DNA of 47,508 nt from positions 1 through 47,508 of the forward strand of contig VFZL01000033.1 in NCBI GenBank assembly GCA_016871175.1, given 5' to 3'. This stretch comes from Acidimicrobiia bacterium (GTDB taxonomy: Bacteria > Acidobacteriota > Vicinamibacteria > Vicinamibacterales > CAVVIG01). The notes under the pieces were generated by a model. The model had not been told where the DNA came from. It was given only the letters and a program-made list of their open reading frames with translations, and made no database searches. Of the stretch, positions 17,335-25,950 are shown piece by piece. The stretch's first letter is position 1; every line of letters begins with the position of its first letter. Both the position numbers and the translations under genes were made by a program.

Positions 17335-18772
17335 GTGGCACCGTCTCGCGATCGGCGTCGGTTTTGTGATCGCGTTGTTCGTGTCGGCGGTTGTGGCGGC
17401 GGAGGCGAGCAGTGCGCTCATAGACGCCGCCAAGACGGGTGATGTCAAAGCGCTGGCGGCGCTCCTGCCCAGGGGAGGAGACGTCAACCAGGCGGATGCG
17501 GACGGGGCGACAGCGTTGCACTGGGCAGCGCATCGGAACGACGGCCAGGCGGTCGAGCTGCTGCTGCGCGCGAAGGCGAACGTGCACGCGCGTAATCGCT
17601 ACGGCGTGACGCCGATTGCGCTGGCGGCCGAGAACGGGGACGCCGCCACGATGCAGCGGCTGCTCGCGGCCGGCGCGAACCCCAACGAAACGGTCGCCGA
17701 CGGGGAGACCGTGCTGATGATCGCCGCGCGCAGCGGTCACGCCCGAGCGGTCGATGCGCTCCTGGCGCGGGGCGCGAACGTCAACGCATCGGAGCTGTGG
17801 AAGCGACAGACGGCGCTGATGTGGGCCGCCGCGGAGAACAACGCGGAGGCGATGCAGGCCTTGATTCGCGCTGGCGCTGATGTTCGTGCGGTGTCTCGTG
17901 GCGGCTTCACCCCGTTCTTGTTCGCCGCGCGGGCCGGACATCTGGCGGCTGCGAACGTGCTCCTCGACGCCAAGGTCGATCCGAACGAGTCGCTTCCCGA
18001 CGGCACCTCCTCGCTCGTTCTGGCCGTGACCAACGCACACTACGAGTTCGCGGCACGCCTGCTCGAGCGCGGTGCCGATCCGAACGCGGCGCGTCAGGGC
18101 TGGACCGCACTGCATCAGCTGGTCTGGACTCGTCGGCCGAATCGTGGCTTTGCAAATCCGGGACCACCAGCGACCGGCACGCTGAGCTCAATCGAGCTGG
18201 TGAAGACACTGGTCTCGCGAGGTGCGGATCCCAACGCCCGGCAGACCAAGGAACCGCGCGACGGTTATCGAAATCTCTTGAACCGTACGGGTGCCACGCC
18301 GTTCTTGCTGGCGGCGAAATCCGCGGACGTGGAGCTGATGCGGGCCCTGATCGCCAACGGGGCCGATCCAACGCTGGCCACCGCCGACGGCACGACGCCG
18401 CTCATGGCGGCCGCAGGGGTGGGCATCTGGGCGGTCGGTGAGAGCCCCGGCACAAATGAAGAGGCGCTCGAGGCCGTTCGTTTCGTCGCCGAGCTTGGTG
18501 GCGAGGTGAACGCCACGAACGAATATGGGTACACCGCGCTCCACGGGGCCGCTCACCGCGGGTCGCCGGACCTGGTCCGGTTCCTGGCAGGAAAGGGGGC
18601 GCGGCTGGACGTCGCGCTGGCGAAGACCGGCGGGGGGCCGCTGGGGTGGAAAGAAGGCTGGACGCCGCTCATGATTGCGGACGGTCTGTTTTACGCCAAT
18701 ACTTTCAAGCGCCAGACGGAGACGGCGGCAGTGCTACGCGAGTTGATGCGAGCCGGCGAGGCAAGCAGGTAG
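17327..18772 (+). CDS. Exported ankyrin-repeat protein
   Basis: A 481-residue protein beginning at ATG 17327 inside the last codons of the DUF1552 gene (eight-base overlap), hence translationally coupled. A signal peptide covers about residues 1-25 (ends VVAAEAS). The rest is about eleven ankyrin repeats, many close to consensus: DGATALHWAAHRNDGQAVE near 58-76, GVTPIALAAENGDAATMQRL, TALMWAAAENNAEAMQALI, GATPFLLAAKSADVELM and YGYTALHGAAHRGSPDLVRF. An exported ankyrin stack most likely binds a protein partner, and the operon makes the PSD1 or DUF1552 protein the first candidates. No catalytic domain is visible. Confidence 0.92.
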   Translation: MYRWHRLAIGVGFVIALFVSAVVAAEASSALIDAAKTGDVKALAALLPRGGDVNQADADGATALHWAAHRNDGQAVELLLRAKANVHARNRYGVTPIALAAENGDAATMQRLLAAGANPNETVADGETVLMIAARSGHARAVDALLARGANVNASELWKRQTALMWAAAENNAEAMQALIRAGADVRAVSRGGFTPFLFAARAGHLAAANVLLDAKVDPNESLPDGTSSLVLAVTNAHYEFAARLLERGADPNAARQGWTALHQLVWTRRPNRGFANPGPPATGTLSSIELVKTLVSRGADPNARQTKEPRDGYRNLLNRTGATPFLLAAKSADVELMRALIANGADPTLATADGTTPLMAAAGVGIWAVGESPGTNEEALEAVRFVAELGGEVNATNEYGYTALHGAAHRGSPDLVRFLAGKGARLDVALAKTGGGPLGWKEGWTPLMIADGLFYANTFKRQTETAAVLRELMRAGEASR

Positions 18773-18808
18773 GAAGCCAAGGGCTACTGAGCGAGGGGGC
18801 TGGGGCAT

Positions 18809-19273
18809 ATGGACACGATACGCGCACGGAAGCGCCAATGGCTCTGGAGGTTCGCCGCGCTGGGCTTGATCGTCGGCTCAACAAGCCTGGGGTTGGCTCA
18901 GGGGCCGGCTCCGGCGCCGCCGCCCAAAGTGGAAACCACCGTCTACGACATGAGCAAGCTGGTTGCGCCGCCCACGCTGGCGCCGAACGAACTCGAAGGC
19001 AAGCGGCTCTTCGTTCAGCGGTGTGCGCTGTGCCATGACCTGCTCGGTCAGCCGGCCTCGACGACGGTCGGACCGTGGGTGGACGGCACGACGGTCAAGG
19101 CTCGAGGTGAGGCTGCGATTCGGCTGAAGATCATGGACGGATCGCGTCGCATGCCAGGCTGGAAGCACACCTTCGACGCGCAGCAAGTGGACGCCGTCAT
19201 TGCGTACATGAAGACCATGACGCCTGAAATGAGGCCAAAGCCTGGTGGGCCCGTCACTGGTCCCATCGAGTAG
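18809..19273 (+). CDS. Exported monoheme c-type cytochrome
   Basis: A 154-residue protein with a signal peptide over about 1-30, a Pro/Ala-rich linker, and one heme site, RCALCH (Cys72, Cys75, His76). A likely distal Met lies in SRRMPGW near residue 114. The C-terminal part has the cytochrome c helix VDAVIAYMKTM. It is small and soluble once exported, and probably a periplasmic electron carrier. The gap from the ankyrin gene is 36 bases and the next gene follows after 59, so it likely belongs to the same transcript. It could carry electrons from the PSD1 or Vgb-like protein to the respiratory chain. Confidence 0.9.
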   Translation: MDTIRARKRQWLWRFAALGLIVGSTSLGLAQGPAPAPPPKVETTVYDMSKLVAPPTLAPNELEGKRLFVQRCALCHDLLGQPASTTVGPWVDGTTVKARGEAAIRLKIMDGSRRMPGWKHTFDAQQVDAVIAYMKTMTPEMRPKPGGPVTGPIE

Positions 19274-19332
19274 GCGGTCAAGCCCGTAACGGGTAGGCAG
19301 GGAAGCGGGTCGGGATCACACAGGAGTCGGTG

Positions 19333-21174
19333 ATGCGAAGCATACGAATCGTTGGGCTTGGAGTGATCGTGCTGATGGCCAGCCTCGCGCGGGTGTACAC
19401 GGCTCCGCCTGTAGACGGCACGGGCGGCCCGATGTTGATGGGCACTGTTCGGTCGGCGACCGGTGAGGCACTGGGCGGTGTGCCGGTATCGGCGCGGGCT
19501 GTCGGCGGCACCGTGACGCGATCCGTCTACACCGACGAGCGTGGAGAGTATGTCTTCCCCGCGTTCGAGGAACCGTTTGCGCCTGGCGCCTACAAGGTGT
19601 GGGCCCAGGCGGTCGGGTTCGCGCGCACCGACGCGGACGTCGACTTGTCGCGGCCAGGCAAGAAAGATCTCGTGCTCAATACGGTCAAGGACTTCAGTAA
19701 TCAACTGTCCGGTTCCGAGTGGCTCGAAGCGCTGCCTAGTGAGTCCCACGAAGACAGGCGCATGAAGGAAATCTTCCGCGTGAACTGCACGGAGTGCCAT
19801 CAGCCTGGACTCGTGCTGCAGAACCGGCTCGACGAGCAAGGTTGGCTTGCGATGATCGAGGTGATGGAACGGGCGACGTATCACGGATGGCCCGGTCCGA
19901 ACGCACCTCTGCGCAGCACCATCACCTACCACAAGCAGGAGCTGGCGAAATGGCTCGCGAAAGTCCGGGGCCCGGAGCCCTATCCGCTCAAGTTCAAGCT
20001 CCACCCGCGTCCGAGTGGCGAAGCGGCGCGCGTCGTCGTGACCGAGTACGACATCCCTACGTCGGTCGGCAAGCAAGAGAGGACCATGCAGGACGGCAGC
20101 GTGTGGACGGACGGCATCATGTCCGGCTTGCACGGCACCGGCGGCATTCACGACGTGCAGATTGACGACGACGGCAACGCGTGGTTGACGGACTCCGTGA
20201 ACAACGACCACCGCACGATTGTGAAGATCGACGTCAAGACCGGAGCGGTCAAGGGCTTCAAGGTGGTTGCACCGAACGGGCGTGCTTCCGCCTCCCACGG
20301 GATTGGGCGCGACAAGAACGGGATCATGTGGTTCGACACTGGCGGCATGTTGGCGCGGGTCGACCCAAAGACTGAGCAGTTCGAGTTCTATCGCACGCCG
20401 TTTGGCTCCCCGACGACCACGTCCGGACAGATCGATATCGCACCCAACGGGAACATCTGGATGTCAGCACGCCGGGGCGCGTTGATGTTCAACCAACAGA
20501 CCAAGAAGTTCACCTTCTACCAGGACAAGACCATTGGCGACGGTCAGACGTACGGCGCGACCGCGGACGCCAATGGTAACGGCTGGTGGACGCAGTTCAA
20601 TATGGACAACGTTGTCCACGCGGACGTCAAAACTGGCGAGGTGTTCGAGTTCCCGATGCGTCCGCCCGACAAGATGGAAGTCGTCCTGACACCGGCGGAC
20701 CGTGAGTTCTACCACAACATCGGCGGCGACCGATTCTCCGGGACGTTCGCTCGACCGGGGTCGCAGGCGCCGCGTCGTCTTTCGACCGACAAGAACGGGA
20801 CGGGCGTCTGGGTAGCCAACTGGTGGGGCGTGAACCTGGCCCGCATCGATGCGAAGACGAAGAAGGTCACGTACCACAAGGTTCCGCTCAACGCGAACCC
20901 GTACAACACCGTCATCGACAAGAACCACATCGTCTGGACGAATCTGACCTCTGATGATGCGGTGGGCCGGTTCGATCCGAAGACGGAGCAGTGGACCATC
21001 TACAAGCTCCCCATCGTCGGGGCCGAGCTGCGCCACATCGCCTTCGACGATGCCCGTGGAGATGTGTGGGTGCCGTATCGCGAGGCGGACCGGGCTGCGC
21101 GCCTGCAGTTCCGCACGCAAGCGCAGATTGACGCGCTCAAGAAGGCGGTCGGCACGCAGGCCGTCGCACGATAG
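19333..21174 (+). CDS. Exported carboxypeptidase-regulatory-like / heme-motif / Vgb-type propeller protein
   Basis: A 613-residue protein from the ATG at 19333 (AGGAG six bases upstream; the GTG just before it is less well placed). Order of parts: signal peptide (~1-24); a carboxypeptidase regulatory-like Ig domain at ~33-115 (GTVRSATGEALGGVPVSA, DERGEYVFP); a short cytochrome-like segment with one CxxCH, NCTECHQPGL (Cys152, Cys155, His156); and a seven-bladed propeller like virginiamycin B lyase at ~245-600 with blades such as DDDGNAWLTDS, DKNGIMWFDTGG, APNGNIWMSARRGA and DKNGTGVWVANWWG. Vgb opens cyclic streptogramins by lyase chemistry, but many relatives have other or unknown roles. The heme motif in front of the propeller is the unusual part. 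Confidence 0.88.
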   Translation: MRSIRIVGLGVIVLMASLARVYTAPPVDGTGGPMLMGTVRSATGEALGGVPVSARAVGGTVTRSVYTDERGEYVFPAFEEPFAPGAYKVWAQAVGFARTDADVDLSRPGKKDLVLNTVKDFSNQLSGSEWLEALPSESHEDRRMKEIFRVNCTECHQPGLVLQNRLDEQGWLAMIEVMERATYHGWPGPNAPLRSTITYHKQELAKWLAKVRGPEPYPLKFKLHPRPSGEAARVVVTEYDIPTSVGKQERTMQDGSVWTDGIMSGLHGTGGIHDVQIDDDGNAWLTDSVNNDHRTIVKIDVKTGAVKGFKVVAPNGRASASHGIGRDKNGIMWFDTGGMLARVDPKTEQFEFYRTPFGSPTTTSGQIDIAPNGNIWMSARRGALMFNQQTKKFTFYQDKTIGDGQTYGATADANGNGWWTQFNMDNVVHADVKTGEVFEFPMRPPDKMEVVLTPADREFYHNIGGDRFSGTFARPGSQAPRRLSTDKNGTGVWVANWWGVNLARIDAKTKKVTYHKVPLNANPYNTVIDKNHIVWTNLTSDDAVGRFDPKTEQWTIYKLPIVGAELRHIAFDDARGDVWVPYREADRAARLQFRTQAQIDALKKAVGTQAVAR

Positions 21175-21324
21175 GTCGCAAAGGCACGAACCGCGGGTCA
21201 CACGAGCGACCGGCGAAGCCGGCTCCGAGGCTGTCCGTGTCTCGTGGCGCCGCTTCGCAGCGCACGCGACGTTCTGAGTGACAAGATGGCCTTCGTGCCG
21301 CGTGTCCTCGTGGCGGACAGCCCA

Positions 21325-23121
21325 CTACGACGTGTGGTGCACGGGCGTCATGCCGTAGACGGGGGTATCGATGCCTTCCAGTCGCGCTTTGAGCTGCAGC
21401 GCAAGGAACGAAGAGTAGTAGCGGGATTGCGCCAGATTGCCGCCGTGAAACCAGAGTCCGGGCTGGTGAGTGGGCTTCCACATGTTCCGCAGCTCTCCCT
21501 CCCACGGTCCGGGATCCTTGGTCGTGTTGGAGCCGAGGCCCCAGCACTTGCCGACTCTATCGGCGACTTCCTGCGAGATGAGCTGGGCCGCCCAGCCATT
21601 CATCGAGCCGTAGCCGGTGGCGTAGACGATGAGGTCCGCTGGAAGCTCGGTGCCGTCGCTCAGCACGGCTGAACGCGCCTTTAGCTCCTTCACTTCGACG
21701 CCGCTCCGGAGCTTGATTCGGCCGTCGGCGACCAGCTCGGAGGCGCCGACATCAATGTAGTATCCGGATCCGCGACGCAGATACTTCATGAACAGCCCTG
21801 AGTCGTCGTCCCCAAAGTCGAGGAGGAATCCCACGTTCCGGAGCCGACCGTAGAGCGCCGCGTCCCGTTTGGCCATCTCCGCATACGCCGGCTTCTGGAG
21901 CTCCGCCATGATGCGATACGGGATGGACGCGAAGATGATGTCGGCCTTGTTGGCCGTGATGCCGACTCGAACGGCCGACTCCGAATAGAGCCCATCGAGC
22001 ACGAGCTCGAGCATCAACTCGGAACGCGCCACCATCGTCGACGAGCGCTGGAGCATCGTCACAGCCGCGCCATGCTCCCAGAGGTCGGCGCAGATGTCGT
22101 GCGTGGAGTTGTTCGATCCCACCACGACGCACTGCTGGCCTCGGAAGCCTTCGCCGCCGGGATGTCGGCTGGAGTGGTGCTGCACGCCTTGGAATTGCTC
22201 GGCGCCCGGGACCTCAGGGACGTTCGGCACGCCGGACATGCCGGTGGCGAGCACGAGCTGTTTCGGCCTCAGCACCACCGTCTCGCTCGCGCGGTCGACT
22301 GTCACCACCCACTCCTGATGCGCCTCATCGTAGGAGGCTTGTTGGCACGTCGTGGAGCCCCAGTAGTCGAGCTCCATCACCCGCGCGTACATCTCCAGCC
22401 AGTCGGCGATCTTGTCCTTCGGGGAGAAGACCGGCCAGCTCTCCGGGAACGGGAGGTAGGGGAGGTGGTCGTGCCAAACCGGATCGTGCAGGCACAACGA
22501 CTTGTACCGTTTGCGCCAGGCATCCCCCGGTCGCTCGTGCTTGTCGATGACGATGGTCGGGACGTCGAGCTGCTTCAGCCGGGCGGCGAGCATGATGCCG
22601 GCTTGGCCACCCCCGACGATGAGGCAGTACGGCTGGCGTGTGCGTCCGAGGTTGGACAGCTCCTCTGTGCGTCGGTCGAGCCACGTCTGCCGGTCGCGAA
22701 ACGCCCCATGGTCAACACCGCGCGGCCGCGAATCGCCGCGCCGCTCCTCGTGGCCCTTCAGCTCCGTTGCGGCGGTCAGCAGGGTCCAGCACTTTCGGTC
22801 GCGAAGGCGAACGTACCCGTTCCCGCGGGTGCGCTCGGTCTCCAGGGTGAGAAACGCCTCCGTGACGCCGTCGGCACCCGCCGGTTCGCCTTCAACAGAC
22901 CATGAGCCTGGTTTGACCGCCGCGAGCCTAGCGGCCAGCATCGATTCGATGCTGGGTCTTCCCTCGCACGTGACGATGTTCCACGTGAACGCGATGAGAT
23001 CGCGCCAGTAGCTCTCCTCGTGAAAGAGCGCCATCGTTGCCGCGACGTCGCCTCGCGCAAGCGACGCGGAAAATGTGTCCAGCCAGTCAGTGATCTCCCG
23101 GGCGCGCTCGCTCTGTGCCAT
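21325..23121 (-). CDS. Flavin-containing monooxygenase with N-terminal SnoaL-like domain
   Basis: A 598-residue protein with no signal peptide, so cytoplasmic. Residues ~1-115 resemble a SnoaL/NTF2-like domain (ITDWLDTFSASLARGDV, TMALFHEESYWRDL). The rest is an FMO/Baeyer-Villiger-type flavoprotein: the FAD site VGGGQAGIMLA at 169-179, WRKRYKSLCLHDPV near 202-215, the linker FQGVQHHS at 310-317 similar to the FxGxxxHxxxY signature, and a second dinucleotide site VVVGSNNSTHD near 332-342 for NADPH. It would insert one oxygen atom into a small nucleophilic or carbonyl substrate. Its stop-to-start distance from the PQQ dehydrogenase is only four bases, so the two are one operon. Confidence 0.9.
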   Translation of the reverse strand: MAQSERAREITDWLDTFSASLARGDVAATMALFHEESYWRDLIAFTWNIVTCEGRPSIESMLAARLAAVKPGSWSVEGEPAGADGVTEAFLTLETERTRGNGYVRLRDRKCWTLLTAATELKGHEERRGDSRPRGVDHGAFRDRQTWLDRRTEELSNLGRTRQPYCLIVGGGQAGIMLAARLKQLDVPTIVIDKHERPGDAWRKRYKSLCLHDPVWHDHLPYLPFPESWPVFSPKDKIADWLEMYARVMELDYWGSTTCQQASYDEAHQEWVVTVDRASETVVLRPKQLVLATGMSGVPNVPEVPGAEQFQGVQHHSSRHPGGEGFRGQQCVVVGSNNSTHDICADLWEHGAAVTMLQRSSTMVARSELMLELVLDGLYSESAVRVGITANKADIIFASIPYRIMAELQKPAYAEMAKRDAALYGRLRNVGFLLDFGDDDSGLFMKYLRRGSGYYIDVGASELVADGRIKLRSGVEVKELKARSAVLSDGTELPADLIVYATGYGSMNGWAAQLISQEVADRVGKCWGLGSNTTKDPGPWEGELRNMWKPTHQPGLWFHGGNLAQSRYYSSFLALQLKARLEGIDTPVYGMTPVHHTS

Positions 23122-23125
23122 GTGC

Positions 23126-24799
23126 TCAGTTCTGACCCGTTCCCCGTGGCACGTCGCCGAGAGCCCACGCGGTCAGCGTCGTCCCGGACGGGACCAGGAT
23201 GTGCTGGCGTCCGTCCACCATGTAGGTGATGGGCGAAGTCCCGTGAAGGTTGGCGCCCATCTGATAGCGCCAGAGCTGCTTGCCGTTCCGTGAGTCGAGC
23301 GCGAAGATATTGCCCTCGTTGTCGCCGCTGAACAGCAGGTTCGAGGCGGTGGTGAGAATACCGGCGCGTGACGGGGTGGGCAGCTTGAATTCCCACTTCA
23401 GCTCGACCGTCTTCGGGTCCAAGGCGCGGATCGCGCCGGACGGACGGTTATCCGCGCGATTCACGAGCTGCTGTGCCCCGCCCGTGAAGCGCTGGCCGGG
23501 CACAAACGGCGTCTCATAGCCGAAGAACGTCGCACACGCCTCCCGCGCGGTGACGTAGAACACCTGCGTTCGCGGATCGAAGGACGGCTGCCAGAAGTTG
23601 GTCGCGCCGAGCGCGTCGGGACATGTGAACTCGCCCTTCTCGTCAGGCGTTTGACCCGGAAGGAGAATCGGACGGCCCTGCGCGTCGATCTCCTTCGCCC
23701 AGGTTGTGTTGACGTACGTCTTTGCGACGAGCAACCGGCCGTTGGTGCGATCCAGCGTATAGAAGAAGCCGTTGCGGTTGGCGAACATCACGGTCTTGCG
23801 GGCCTGCCCGTTGATGGTGAGGTCGGCCAGGATTGGCACCTGCGTCGAGTCGTAGTCATGAACGTCGTGTGGCGTGAACTGATAATGCCATCGCAACTTA
23901 CCGCTGTCCGCGTCGACTGCCACGATCGAATCGCTGTACAGGTTGTCGCCTTCCCGACTGCCCGAGTGATAGTCCGGACCCGGGTTGCCGGTCCCGTAGT
24001 AGAGCAGGTTCAGCTCGGGGTCGTACGCGCCGGTCACCCAGATCCCGGCACCGCCCGTCTTCCACGAATCACCCGACCAGGTGTTGTGCCCGGGTTCGCC
24101 GGGACCGGGGATCGTGTAGAAGCGCCACGCGCGCTTGCCGGTATTGGCGTCGTAGGCCTCGAGGAAACCGCGGATGCCGTACTCCCCCCCGGCGACTCCG
24201 ACGATGACCTTGTCCTTGGCGATGATGGGCGCGATCGTGGCCGCGTAGCCGGTCCTGTAGTCCTCGAGTGTGGCGTCCCAGACGACCGCGCCCGTTTTCG
24301 CGTCGAGCGCCAGCAAGTGGGCATCGAGGGTCGTCATGAAGAGCTTGTCCCCGAGGATCCCGAAGCCGCGGTTGACGAGGCCGCAACAGGCGGTAAGGCC
24401 TGTGAGCGGAAGCTCACGTCGATAGCGCCAGATCTGTCGCCCGCTGCGGGCGTCGAGGGCCCACGCGACGTTCAGCGGACCTGTGACGTACAGGACGTTG
24501 TCCCGCAGCAGCGTCGTGGTCTCGAAGTTGCCGACGGTGGCGGTCTGGAACGTCCACTGCGGCTGGAGGCGATTGACGTTGTCAGGCGTGATCTGTGTGA
24601 GCGGGCTGAATCGGTGGTTGGCGAAGTTGCCGCCGAAGGTGAGCCATTTGCTCCCGTCCTCCTTCAATCCCTCGAGGATCTCCTGGAAGGTGACGAGCCC
24701 GCCGGCAGCGCCGCTCGACTGCTGCGCGAGGACCGTCGCCGCGCCCACAAACGAGAGCAACGCGGCAACCTGGACGAGACGGATGATGGCCTGTCGCAT
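23126..24799 (-). CDS. PQQ-dependent alcohol dehydrogenase (methanol/ethanol family)
   Basis: A 557-residue exported quinoprotein with a signal peptide over ~1-25. The eight-bladed propeller has tryptophan-docking repeats such as DARSGRQIWRY, DAKTGAVVWD and DSRNGKQLWRY. Active-site features seen: the vicinal Cys pair TACCG (138-139), metal-ligand Glu206 in GGEYG, Asn272 in GTGNPGP, and catalytic Asp315 in HDVHDYDST. Asp317, two residues on, is the residue that marks lanthanide-dependent members; calcium enzymes usually have Ala, Ser or Thr there. It oxidises an alcohol or aldehyde in the periplasm and passes electrons to a cytochrome c, most likely the product of the gene 24 bases upstream. 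Confidence 0.93.
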   Translation of the reverse strand: MRQAIIRLVQVAALLSFVGAATVLAQQSSGAAGGLVTFQEILEGLKEDGSKWLTFGGNFANHRFSPLTQITPDNVNRLQPQWTFQTATVGNFETTTLLRDNVLYVTGPLNVAWALDARSGRQIWRYRRELPLTGLTACCGLVNRGFGILGDKLFMTTLDAHLLALDAKTGAVVWDATLEDYRTGYAATIAPIIAKDKVIVGVAGGEYGIRGFLEAYDANTGKRAWRFYTIPGPGEPGHNTWSGDSWKTGGAGIWVTGAYDPELNLLYYGTGNPGPDYHSGSREGDNLYSDSIVAVDADSGKLRWHYQFTPHDVHDYDSTQVPILADLTINGQARKTVMFANRNGFFYTLDRTNGRLLVAKTYVNTTWAKEIDAQGRPILLPGQTPDEKGEFTCPDALGATNFWQPSFDPRTQVFYVTAREACATFFGYETPFVPGQRFTGGAQQLVNRADNRPSGAIRALDPKTVELKWEFKLPTPSRAGILTTASNLLFSGDNEGNIFALDSRNGKQLWRYQMGANLHGTSPITYMVDGRQHILVPSGTTLTAWALGDVPRGTGQN

Positions 24800-24823
24800 G
24801 ATGGCTAGCTCCCAAAAACCGAG

Positions 24824-25630
24824 TTACTTGACTGCCGGATCGAATCCCTTGAGCGTCGCCAGGTAGGCGAGGAGATCGTTCAGGTCGTTCTCGCTGAGGC
24901 GCTCGGGTCCAAACGTCGGCATGGCAGACTGTTTCCCCTTCTCGACCGCGCGTACATCCGACCGCAGGTAGCCCTGGATCCGTTCGCGGCTGTCCATGAT
25001 CTGGACGGAGTACATGTCCTCGTTCTTCGTCACACCGCTGATGGTCTGGCCGTCCTTCGTGGTGACCGTCACCGGTTCGAACCCGGACAGCGACTCCTCG
25101 ACGGCACCTCGGATGCGGCGCACCAGCACCGGGCGAGCGCGTGAGACCCCGACGCGTGAGAGATCTGGTCCCAGCCGACCGCCGCGGCCGTTCGCGCGAT
25201 GGCAGCTCTGACACTGAACTCGAAATACGCGCTCGCCGTTCTGTGCGTTGCCCTTGGCACCGGCCTCCGGGGTTTGGGCCGCGAGTGTTCGGAGGTACGC
25301 GAGGATCTTCCAGACTTCGTCATCTGGGGTCCGCTCGCCGACGGCGGGCATCTCGGTTCCGATGACGCCGGTCCGAAGCGTGTTGAACAAGCCCTCGTCA
25401 CTTCGGCCCGAGGTCCAAACCTGCGTGAGATCGGGCCCGCGGACCCCTTTGGCGTCGATCCCGTGGCAATCCGCGCACCGGGAGCGGTAGAGCCCCATAC
25501 CCGTCTTGATCGCTCCCTGATCGCCATCGTACGGATTCTTCTTGCCCGCTTGCGCATGCACGTGCGGCGCGGCCGCCAGCAGCATCGCGATCGCGATGGT
25601 GACGGACGTCAAGATTCGCAATGTCAGCAT
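24824..25630 (-). CDS. Exported diheme cytochrome c
   Basis: A 268-residue protein from the ATG at 25630, with GGGAG six bases upstream; the longer open frame is not needed. The signal peptide covers ~1-26 (ends HVHAQA). Two heme sites are seen: RCADCH (Cys52, Cys55, His56) and QCQSCH (Cys140, Cys143, His144). The second part, with GRLGPDLSRVG, VTTKDGQTISGVTKNEDMYS and a final cytochrome helix LNDLLAYLATL, matches the heme-binding domain described from Pirellula and Verrucomicrobium proteins. It precedes the PQQ dehydrogenase in the same operon and is the obvious electron acceptor for it. Confidence 0.92.
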   Translation of the reverse strand: MLTLRILTSVTIAIAMLLAAAPHVHAQAGKKNPYDGDQGAIKTGMGLYRSRCADCHGIDAKGVRGPDLTQVWTSGRSDEGLFNTLRTGVIGTEMPAVGERTPDDEVWKILAYLRTLAAQTPEAGAKGNAQNGERVFRVQCQSCHRANGRGGRLGPDLSRVGVSRARPVLVRRIRGAVEESLSGFEPVTVTTKDGQTISGVTKNEDMYSVQIMDSRERIQGYLRSDVRAVEKGKQSAMPTFGPERLSENDLNDLLAYLATLKGFDPAVK

Positions 25631-25793
25631 GGGTTGCTCCCGTTGAACGGCGCCACTAACGGCGCCATTATAGGACTCCGGCTTCGCCAAGGCTACGTCG
25701 GACAGGCCGCCTTGGCCAGGTCTCCGGCGGACCAAGCCTTGCGCTCGCGGCGCGGTTCGGCCATTCTAGGAAGACGTCTTGGACGCCCAAACC

Positions 25794-25882
25794 GCCGGAG
25801 TGGTGAAACTGGCAGACGCGCCGGACTCAAAATCCGGTGGGGTTTACCCCCCGTGAGGGTTCGATTCCCTCCTCCGGCACCA
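25794..25882 (+). tRNA. tRNA-Leu (anticodon CAA)
   Basis: A class II tRNA with all parts visible. The acceptor stem GCCGGAG (25794-25800) pairs with CTCCGGC (25872-25878). The D arm contains the usual AAACTGGCAGACG. The anticodon stem CCGGA/TCCGG encloses the loop CTCAAAA, giving anticodon CAA, which reads the Leu codon UUG. There is a long variable arm and a T arm with GGTTCGATTCC. The discriminator is A and the CCA end is encoded in the DNA (25880-25882). No intron or neighbouring integrase is seen. An MBOAT gene starts 69 bases downstream on the same strand. Confidence 0.96.
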
Positions 25883-25950
25883 GCTTCCTGTCCGTCCGTC
25901 CTGCTCTCCTGCCGTCGGGTGCGAGGTTTCCGTGTAGCATCGACTCGGCC

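Noticed and set aside
21204-21225. Hairpin CCGGC-GAA-GCCGG between convergent genes
   Set aside because: The stem is short and no T-tract follows, so a Rho-independent terminator cannot be claimed.
25739-25767. TTGCGC/CATTCT as a promoter for the tRNA-Leu gene
   Set aside because: Spacing is right (17 bases), but each element matches only three of six consensus positions.
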